Source of the DNA: Comamonadaceae bacterium
Lineage (GTDB): Bacteria > Pseudomonadota > Gammaproteobacteria > Burkholderiales > Burkholderiaceae_C
Assembly (NCBI GenBank): GCA_947458415.1
Contig: CANGZG010000046.1
Span: 1-15,344 of the forward strand
DNA length: 15,344 nucleotides
Reading direction: 5' to 3'
Each line of letters begins with the position of its first letter. The stretch's first letter is position 1. Positions 7,591 to 12,920 of the stretch are shown here, one piece after another. Made by a program: the position numbers and the translations under genes. The notes below the pieces were generated by a model that saw only the letters and a program-made list of their open reading frames with translations, did not search any database and was not told the origin of the DNA.

Positions 7591-8334
7591 TCAAGGCGGC
7601 AAGTCGCGGCTCAGGTCTTTGGCCATGCCATAGCGTTTCTTGGCCTGCCCGACCATCACCACCAACACAGCGCCCACCACGCCTGCGGTCTGGTACACCC
7701 ATGACTGCACTTTGGTGACGCCACCGGCCGATACATCGCTCGGCACATAGGACAACATCACAGGATCGGTGACGGCCATGGTGCCTGCGATCCAGCCCAT
7801 CAACATGGCCCCCAAAGTGATCACCCAGGGGAATCTGTCCATCAACCGAATCACAAACGTGCTGCCCCAAACCACGATGGGGATGCTGACCAACAAACCA
7901 AACACAACCAAGACCAACTTGTGCTCGCCGCCACCGGCTTCAGCGGCGGCGGCCACGCCCACCACGTTATCCACACTCATGACCAAGTCGGCAATGATGA
8001 TGGTTTTGATGGCACCCCAAAGCCGGTCGCTGGCGTCGACCTTGTGGTCTTCGTCTTCTTGGGTCAGCAGTTTGATGCCTATCCAAAGCAGCAGCGCAGC
8101 GCCAACCAATTTCAAATAAGGCACAGCGAGCAAGGTCAAAGCAAACCCGATCAACACCACGCGAATCAAGATCGCGCCCATGGTGCCAAACAAAATACCC
8201 CGACGCCGTTGGTGCTCTGGCAGGCCCCGGCAAGCCAGCGCAATCACAATCGCATTGTCCCCGCCCAGCAAGATGTCGATCATGATGATTTGAAGAACCG
8301 CCATCCAGAAATCGGGGGTTGCCAGCGTGTCCAT
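7591..8334 (-). CDS. TerC/YjbE-family integral membrane protein
   Basis: This is a 247-residue, about seven-helix membrane protein of the TerC family. It has the two paired acidic motifs of the family, D20-I-L-L-G-G-D26-N-A and A-D116-L-V-M-S-V-D122-N. Members are linked to metal-ion export, notably manganese (Alx, MeeF/MeeY), or to tellurite resistance and membrane-protein metallation. Helices lie near 9-33, 47-66, 69-90, 109-131, 139-161, 168-187 and 211-230, and the middle loop (92-103) is acidic. AAGGAA precedes the ATG. It is convergent with uraD-allC and divergent from the channel cluster. I looked upstream for a yybP-ykoY manganese riboswitch and did not find one. The transported ion cannot be read from the sequence. 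Confidence 0.88.
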   Translation of the reverse strand: MDTLATPDFWMAVLQIIMIDILLGGDNAIVIALACRGLPEHQRRRGILFGTMGAILIRVVLIGFALTLLAVPYLKLVGAALLLWIGIKLLTQEDEDHKVDASDRLWGAIKTIIIADLVMSVDNVVGVAAAAEAGGGEHKLVLVVFGLLVSIPIVVWGSTFVIRLMDRFPWVITLGAMLMGWIAGTMAVTDPVMLSYVPSDVSAGGVTKVQSWVYQTAGVVGAVLVVMVGQAKKRYGMAKDLSRDLPP

Positions 8335-8550
8335 CAGGTTCCTTCAGTTATGTGGGTGGCTGTATTCGCCAAGTACTCAAGCCATGATAGCCCCTGAAAC
8401 AAGCCCACCCATGTCACGCCTGTCCGCGCCAGACAAGCACCCCGACAGAAGGTTTGCGGCTGGCACACGGGTTTTGATGCCCCTCAAAGCCTTTGGCCGG
8501 CTAGTGAAAACCCTAATTCATCAAAATGGATTTTAAATAATTGAGTTTTT

Positions 8551-8577
8551 CTAAATTCACAAATTTTGTGAATTTAG
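8551..8577. repeat. 27-bp perfect dyad, candidate operator
   Basis: CTAAATTCACAAA at 8551-8563 is the exact reverse complement of TTTGTGAATTTAG at 8565-8577, with a single T between them. Such a loop-less palindrome suits a dimeric DNA-binding protein better than a terminator, and no T-run follows. It lies 56 nt upstream of the first gene of the channel cluster. Which regulator family uses it is unknown to me. Confidence 0.6.
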
Positions 8578-8586
8578 CGAATATCA

Positions 8587-8598
8587 TTGTGAACACAA
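8587..8598. repeat. Second, smaller dyad TTGTG-AA-CACAA
   Basis: TTGTG at 8587-8591 and CACAA at 8594-8598 form an inverted repeat. Its TTGTGAA (8587-8593) repeats the TTGTGAA within the larger dyad (8566-8572) exactly 21 bp away, about two helical turns. This suggests a second binding site for the same protein on the same face of the DNA. Confidence 0.4.
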
Positions 8599-8632
8599 GG
8601 TTATTTGAACCCGCAGAAAGAGTGCATCAAGT

Positions 8633-9178
8633 ATGAACCCCACCAAATCCTCCGAACATCCTGGGACGGCGCCCACCTTCTCAGACTGGATCTTCATCCT
8701 GATTGTGATTGGCGCCTTGGCGTTGGTCGCTTATTTGGGCGAAATTGCGTTCGAACACGCCCAACAAACCGAAAAAAGCAAGCGCAATGGTGAAGCATTG
8801 GCTGCATGGTTCAGCGACGCCAGCTCCAAACGGTTTGCCCCCGACTATGCGATCAAAGCTTGCGCCGGTGGCGGCGACCCCAAAACCAGCACCTGGGGAG
8901 CTTGCTTGGAACATTTGCAAGCCCATGAATTCAAAGACATGACCAACCCATTCAAGGGCAAGCCGCCCGAATTCATCGAGCAATGCAATCCCGCAGACAA
9001 ATCATTGACCGGTGAAATCGTTTTGCTCAAAGCCGTCCCCACGCCTGCAGGCTCTGCAGTGCCGAGCATCAATTCGAAACTCAACCCCGAGGACAGCATT
9101 GACCAGAAACTTTCCCTGAGCATTGGCATTTGTGACAAAGGTTCATACCTTGTCAAAGTGGCTGATGTGGAATTCTGA
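8633..9178 (+). CDS. Single-TM protein with four-cysteine exported domain, unknown function
   Basis: I do not recognise a named family. The 181-residue protein has a short hydrophilic head, a hydrophobic helix at about 18-38, then an amphipathic helix (about 40-62). A probably periplasmic domain follows with exactly four cysteines, C77, C91, C118 and C167, enough for two disulfides. The long N-terminal helix running into a globular domain is loosely pilin-like, but there is no prepilin peptidase site, so this is only architecture. It is the first gene of the channel cluster: its TGA at 9176-9178 overlaps the ribosome site of the tandem-sensor channel gene, pointing to translational coupling. 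An auxiliary or sensing subunit for the channels is a reasonable inference. The upstream ribosome site is weak (GAAAGAG, about 12 nt before the ATG). Confidence 0.75.
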   Translation: MNPTKSSEHPGTAPTFSDWIFILIVIGALALVAYLGEIAFEHAQQTEKSKRNGEALAAWFSDASSKRFAPDYAIKACAGGGDPKTSTWGACLEHLQAHEFKDMTNPFKGKPPEFIEQCNPADKSLTGEIVLLKAVPTPAGSAVPSINSKLNPEDSIDQKLSLSIGICDKGSYLVKVADVEF

Positions 9179-9182
9179 GGAA
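9177..9182 (+). promoter_or_regulatory. Ribosome binding site that fixes the start of the tandem-sensor channel
   Basis: GAGGAA lies 6 nt before the ATG at 9189 and shares GA with the stop of the upstream gene. It supports the ATG at 9189 over the in-frame start 22 codons earlier, which would lie inside the upstream coding region. Confidence 0.7.
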
Positions 9183-9188
9183 CCTGAC

Positions 9189-10865
9189 ATGTCACAAGAT
9201 AACACCACCAACTCATCACCGCCCAAGTTGATCGACATTGATTTGGTCGACGCCAAAGCCTTGTTAGGACTTGAAGATGCTGGTCCCGCCATCTCCCGCG
9301 ACCAGCCGTTTCGCCGCTGGCTGTATGACTGGACTTTGAACCCGAACATAGCGGGTAATTTCCAAAAACCGCTGGACAGCTGGATCGGCATATTGATTGT
9401 TATCAACTTGTTCGCCTTGGTACTGGAACATGTCCCAGCCCTGTATGAGCCTTACAAGCAACTCTTTCACTACTTTGACATTTTTTCAATCACGGTGTTT
9501 GTGTTGGAGTACGCGCTGCGTTTTTACTTGGCGCCGGAAGACGAAGAATTCAAAAACAAAAACACGCCACGGGTCGCCTACATCTTCAGCCCGTTCGCCA
9601 TCATTGACTTTTTAGCGATTGCGCCGTTTTTCTTGCAAGCTTTCATACCGATTGATTTGCGCGCACTGCGGTTTTTGCGGTTGCTGCGAATCTTGAAGCT
9701 GTTTCGCATTGTCATTCCAGCCATCAAAGAGTTTGCTGAACTGAACCAAGGGCGCACCTTCCGTCAAAAAATTCACGCCTTGGTGTTTGAGAGTGAATAT
9801 GGTGGCAAGCTGCAATCCATTTTCGACACGTTCATTGGCATTTGGGTCATTATTTCAGTGCTTGCAGTGGTGCTCGAATCCATCCAAAGTGTGAGCTACC
9901 TCATCAACCTGGAATTTGTGATTCTCGACACGGTGGCTGTGGCCATCTTCACGGTTGAATACCTGATGCGCATCTACGCGTGCGTGGAAGAACCCCGCTT
10001 CCGGCATGGCTTTTTAGGGCGACTCAAACAGGCACGCAACCCGTCCACCTTGATTGATTTGCTGGCCATTCTTCCCTTCTTTTTGGAAGTGTTGCTTGGT
10101 AGCGTGCTTGATTTGCGTTTCTTGCGAACATTCCGCTTGGCGCGTTTGCTCAAGCTCACCCGCTACAACGACTCAACCAAAATCCTGACCACGGTGATTG
10201 TTCGCGAATGGCCAGTCATCAGCGCTTCTGCGTTCATCATGATATTGATGGTGATCATGACTGCCAGCTTGGGCTATGTGTTCGAACACGAAGCACAGCC
10301 CGAAAAATTCGACAACATCCCCAACTCTGTGTACTGGGCTGTCATCACCTTGGCTTCTGTGGGTTATGGCGACATATCACCTGTCACTGTTGTCGGGCGG
10401 TTCATGACGGTGGTCATGGCGTTGTTGGGCATTGGTATTTTTGCGATTCCCGCAGCTTTGCTGGCCTCTGCGTTTGGTGACCAATTGCACAAAGAACGGG
10501 AGTTGCTGAAATCCAACTTGCGCACCATGATGAAAGACGGGCATTTGGACGAGAATGAAATTCAAATGCTCAGAATTGAAGCAAAGCGACTGCACATCAC
10601 GATCGAGGAGTTGAATGCATTGCTTGAAGACGCCCATAACGAGCGCATTGAAAAACAAAACCAATCTCAAATGCCTTTGCATGTGATTGCGGGTCGCCCT
10701 GCCCAAGCCGTTGAACATTACAAAAACCTGCTTGGACAAATTCATCAACTGGCCTTGATGGCAGATGCCTCTGAATTTGAAGCAGCGGCACGCGCGTCAG
10801 ACCGCTTGTCCGCCTCTGAATTGGCCATGTGGCAAAAATTTCAATCTGGAAAGCCTAACAGCTAA
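9189..10865 (+). CDS. Potassium-channel-like protein with two voltage-sensor domains and one pore
   Basis: This 558-residue inner-membrane protein has about ten TM helices. Voltage sensor 1 spans about 63-180, with S2 containing F-V-L-E-Y-A-L-R and S4 charges R158, R161, R164, R167, K170 and R173 at every third position. Voltage sensor 2 spans about 208-326, with S2 F-T-V-E-Y-L-M-R and S4 R310, R313, R316, R319, K322 and R325. The pore follows: S5 about 341-364, pore helix about 377-389, the K+ signature S390-V-G-Y-G-D395, and S6 about 402-430. The cytoplasmic tail has a helical module (about 436-482, M-K-D-G-H-L-D-E-N-E) shared with the next two genes, then a further helical region to 558. 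Ordinary bacterial Kv channels have one sensor, so the duplicated sensor is the oddity. A canonical GYGD filter predicts K+ selectivity; gating is inferred. Confidence 0.9.
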   Translation: MSQDNTTNSSPPKLIDIDLVDAKALLGLEDAGPAISRDQPFRRWLYDWTLNPNIAGNFQKPLDSWIGILIVINLFALVLEHVPALYEPYKQLFHYFDIFSITVFVLEYALRFYLAPEDEEFKNKNTPRVAYIFSPFAIIDFLAIAPFFLQAFIPIDLRALRFLRLLRILKLFRIVIPAIKEFAELNQGRTFRQKIHALVFESEYGGKLQSIFDTFIGIWVIISVLAVVLESIQSVSYLINLEFVILDTVAVAIFTVEYLMRIYACVEEPRFRHGFLGRLKQARNPSTLIDLLAILPFFLEVLLGSVLDLRFLRTFRLARLLKLTRYNDSTKILTTVIVREWPVISASAFIMILMVIMTASLGYVFEHEAQPEKFDNIPNSVYWAVITLASVGYGDISPVTVVGRFMTVVMALLGIGIFAIPAALLASAFGDQLHKERELLKSNLRTMMKDGHLDENEIQMLRIEAKRLHITIEELNALLEDAHNERIEKQNQSQMPLHVIAGRPAQAVEHYKNLLGQIHQLALMADASEFEAAARASDRLSASELAMWQKFQSGKPNS

Positions 10866-10872
10866 GCGTTGA

Positions 10873-11895
10873 ATGAAGTGCTCCCAGTGTCAGTCGGGCA
10901 ACGCATCTGACAGTCTTTTTTGTGGTGAATGCGGGGCGGTGTTATCCACTTCCCCGGCTTTTGCTGAACTCAACGTCGAAGCCGGTGCGCCAGGCACTCG
11001 CACGGCGGGTTTGCGCCACACTGTCATGGAAATCTTAGAGGGGTCGCCCTCTCAAGCATTGTCAAAATATGTGGAATGGTTGATCACCGTGGTGGTGGTG
11101 GTCAATTGCTCTGCGGTGATTCTGGACTCTGTGCCAGCGATCCATGCCCAGCACAAAGCGTTTTTTCACGAACTCGAATTCTGGAGCGTGATGTTCTTCA
11201 GCTTGGAATATGTGCTGCGCGTCTGGTCGCTGGGCGCCAAACACACCGACAGCGCATGGCGCGGCCGACGTGGCTACATCTTCAGTCCATTTGGTTTGGT
11301 GGATTTTTTCGCCACCATGCCGTATTACTTGCATGTGTTTTTCCCCACACTGGATTTGCGTATCTTGCGTGTGCTGCGCTTGCTGCGAATCCTCAAACTC
11401 TCCAAATACAACTCAGCGTTGCAAGACTTGTTTTCTGCGGTGTACTCTGAACGCAGAGCCTTCGGTTCGGCCGCATTCTTGTTGTTGATCGCCACCATCG
11501 TGGCGGCTTCGTTGATGCATTTTGTGGAAGGCCATGCGCAACCAGAACATTTCGGCACCATTCCCCACGCTATTTACTGGGCCATCGTCACCATCACCTC
11601 TGGCTACGGAAACATCGAACCCATGACCAAAGGCGGCGAAGTGGTGGCTTTGTTGACTGGCTTCTTAGGCGTGTGCATGGCCGCGATCTTGACCGGTATC
11701 GTCGCTTCGGCATTTGCCAACCAATTGGCGCGCAAAAAATCTGCCTACCAAGCGCAGTTGCGCCAAGTGCTGGCAGACGGCGTGGTCTCGGATGCTGAAC
11801 GCGACACGCTCAAACGCTTGCAAGCGCAATTTCGTTTGAGTGACAAAGAAGTTCAGACCATGCTGGACCAGGCCCAAGGCAAGTTGAAACAATGA
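10873..11895 (+). CDS. Voltage-gated ion channel with N-terminal zinc ribbon and shortened filter
   Basis: The 340-residue protein starts with a zinc ribbon (C3-x2-C6-x10-C17-x2-C20) and a flexible linker. One voltage sensor follows: S1 about 66-86, S2 with F-S-L-E-Y-V-L-R near 109-116, S3 about 137-157, S4 charges R163, R166, R169, R172, K175 and K178. The pore has S5 about 197-217 and S6 about 255-282. The filter reads T242-S-G-Y-G-N247, one residue shorter than S-V-G-Y-G-D in the upstream paralogue and with Asn for Asp, so K+ selectivity cannot be assumed. The tail (about 288-335) carries V-L-A-D-G-V-V-S-D-A-E-R, the module common to the three channels. It starts 7 nt after the upstream stop and overlaps the next gene by ATGA. 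It may form homo- or heterotetramers with the neighbouring channels; this is inference. Confidence 0.88.
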   Translation: MKCSQCQSGNASDSLFCGECGAVLSTSPAFAELNVEAGAPGTRTAGLRHTVMEILEGSPSQALSKYVEWLITVVVVVNCSAVILDSVPAIHAQHKAFFHELEFWSVMFFSLEYVLRVWSLGAKHTDSAWRGRRGYIFSPFGLVDFFATMPYYLHVFFPTLDLRILRVLRLLRILKLSKYNSALQDLFSAVYSERRAFGSAAFLLLIATIVAASLMHFVEGHAQPEHFGTIPHAIYWAIVTITSGYGNIEPMTKGGEVVALLTGFLGVCMAAILTGIVASAFANQLARKKSAYQAQLRQVLADGVVSDAERDTLKRLQAQFRLSDKEVQTMLDQAQGKLKQ

Positions 11896-12833
11896 CCGCA
11901 GCGACCCCACCCAAATCGGCATACCAACAAGTCCAGTTGCGCGTTTTCAAAATCCTTGAAGGCGATGTGACCGAACCTGCCAGCCGTTTTTGCGAAATTT
12001 TCATTGCGTCGCTGGTGATCTTGAATGTGGTGGCCATCATTTTGGAATCGGTGCCTTCCATCCACGAGGAATGGGCGCAGTTTTTCCATTTCTTCGATTT
12101 GTTCAGCGTCGTTGTGTTTTCTTTGGAATATGTGTTGCGTGTCTGGTCCTACGCCCAAAAATTTGCCCACGAAGGCGGCAGCGCATGGGAAGGTCGAAAA
12201 AGCTATGTGTTCAGCTTTTTCGGATTGGTTGATTTTTTCAGCACCGTGCCGTTTTATTTGCAATTGCTTTTCCCCGGCGCAGACTTGCGTGTGCTGCGCA
12301 TGTTCAGGCTGCTTCGGATTTTCAAACTGTCTCGCTACAACAGCGCGATGGATGACATGTTCGAGGCCATCAAGTCTGAACGCGATTCGTTTTCTTCAGC
12401 GCTTTTTTTGCTGTTGATCAGTTGTTTGCTGTTTTCCTCTCTGATCTACATCATTGAAGGACATGACCAACCCGAGGTATTCCCCTCGATCCCTGCCGCC
12501 ATGCATTGGTTTGTCGTCACCATCATTTCGGGCTGGGGCAATGTGGACCCGGTCACCTACCCTGGCGTGGTGCTGGTCATCATCACGCAGATCTTGGCCA
12601 TTGCCCTCGCCGCCATTTTGACCGGGGTGGTCTCCACGGCTTACACCACCCAAGTCAGTCGCCGCGAAGCCCTGTATGAAATGGAAATCCGTGAGGTCTT
12701 GGCCGATGGCGTGGTCACACCTGAAGAAGAAGCGCATTTGCGGGGATTGCAAGCGAAGTACGGGATGTCGAACGAACAAGTCGAAGCAATCGCCGTTCAA
12801 GTTCGCATTGAAAATGAACAATCTGATCAATGA
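11892..12833 (+). CDS. Voltage-gated ion channel paralogue with SGWGN filter
   Basis: The 313-residue protein is a close architectural paralogue of the preceding gene but lacks the zinc ribbon. It has S1 about 33-53, S2 with F-S-L-E-Y-V-L-R near 76-83, S3 about 107-127, S4 charges R133, R136, R139, R142, K145 and R148, S5 about 168-188, and S6 about 225-252. The filter reads I212-S-G-W-G-N217: like its neighbour it lacks one residue of the canonical signature, and Trp replaces the filter Tyr. The tail has V-L-A-D-G-V-V-T-P-E-E-E (269-280), the shared module. Its ATG overlaps the upstream TGA (ATGA at 11892-11895), so translation is probably coupled and stoichiometry linked. A cation channel of altered selectivity, or a regulatory subunit for the canonical channel, are both possible. 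Confidence 0.87.
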   Translation: MTAATPPKSAYQQVQLRVFKILEGDVTEPASRFCEIFIASLVILNVVAIILESVPSIHEEWAQFFHFFDLFSVVVFSLEYVLRVWSYAQKFAHEGGSAWEGRKSYVFSFFGLVDFFSTVPFYLQLLFPGADLRVLRMFRLLRIFKLSRYNSAMDDMFEAIKSERDSFSSALFLLLISCLLFSSLIYIIEGHDQPEVFPSIPAAMHWFVVTIISGWGNVDPVTYPGVVLVIITQILAIALAAILTGVVSTAYTTQVSRREALYEMEIREVLADGVVTPEEEAHLRGLQAKYGMSNEQVEAIAVQVRIENEQSDQ

Positions 12834-12848
12834 TTGAAGCAGGCTGAC

Positions 12849-12908
12849 ATGGGCAAACACGGATGGTGTTTTCTTTTGTCAACCGCAAGATCATGGCCAT
12901 TTGTCTAA
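12849..12908 (+). CDS. Possible 19-residue leader or small protein
   Basis: ATG at 12849 opens 19 codons (M-G-K-H-G-W-C-F-L-L-S-T-A-R-S-W-P-F-V) ending at TAA 12906-12908, immediately before the strong AAGGAG of the ZIP-like gene. No good ribosome site precedes it and an AT-rich hairpin lies within it. It could be a leader affecting downstream expression, or chance. Confidence 0.2.
   Translation: MGKHGWCFLLSTARSWPFV
12855..12878 (+). terminator. Weak hairpin with T-rich tail between channel 3 and the ZIP-like gene
   Basis: AAACAC at 12855-12860 pairs with GTGTTT at 12866-12871 around GGATG, followed by TCTTTTG. The stem is short and AT-rich, so partial termination or an RNA-processing site is the most that can be said. 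It is the only sizeable gap (87 nt) inside the cluster. Confidence 0.3.
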
Positions 12909-12909
12909 C

Positions 12910-12915
12910 AAGGAG
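12910..12915 (+). promoter_or_regulatory. Strong ribosome binding site of the ZIP-like gene
   Basis: AAGGAG sits 5 nt before the ATG at 12921. It is the best Shine-Dalgarno match in the cluster, suggesting independent and efficient translation of the transporter relative to the coupled channel genes. Confidence 0.7.
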
Positions 12916-12920
12916 AAGCC

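Larger units (their letters stand above)
8335..8632. promoter_or_regulatory. Divergent intergenic region with an AT-rich regulatory core
   Basis: These 298 nt separate the divergent terC-like gene and the channel cluster. The left part (8335-8510) has ordinary composition and I see no convincing gene or riboswitch in it. From about 8510 to 8605 the sequence becomes clearly AT-rich, with ATTTTAAATAATTGAG and two inverted repeats described separately. This is where a plus-strand promoter for the channel operon is expected. No single -35/-10 pair stands out. Confidence 0.5.

Noticed and set aside
8335..8520. A yybP-ykoY-type manganese riboswitch upstream of the terC-like gene
   Set aside because: Such riboswitches often precede TerC-family genes, so I looked on the minus strand. 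A GC-rich hairpin is present around 8415-8440, but the conserved paired loops of the motif are not recognisable.
8551..8577. The 27-bp dyad as an intrinsic terminator or a CRP site
   Set aside because: The stem is AT-rich with a one-base centre and no T-run follows. The half-sites are TCACA-N5-TGTGA, the reverse arrangement of the CRP consensus TGTGA-N6-TCACA.
9123..9188. An earlier in-frame start for the tandem-sensor channel
   Set aside because: It lies inside the upstream gene and lacks a ribosome site, whereas the ATG at 9189 has GAGGAA 6 nt upstream.
11598..12541. The short selectivity filters as sequencing errors
   Set aside because: The reading frame stays intact and the same in-frame one-codon deletion occurs in two separate genes with otherwise good pore regions.
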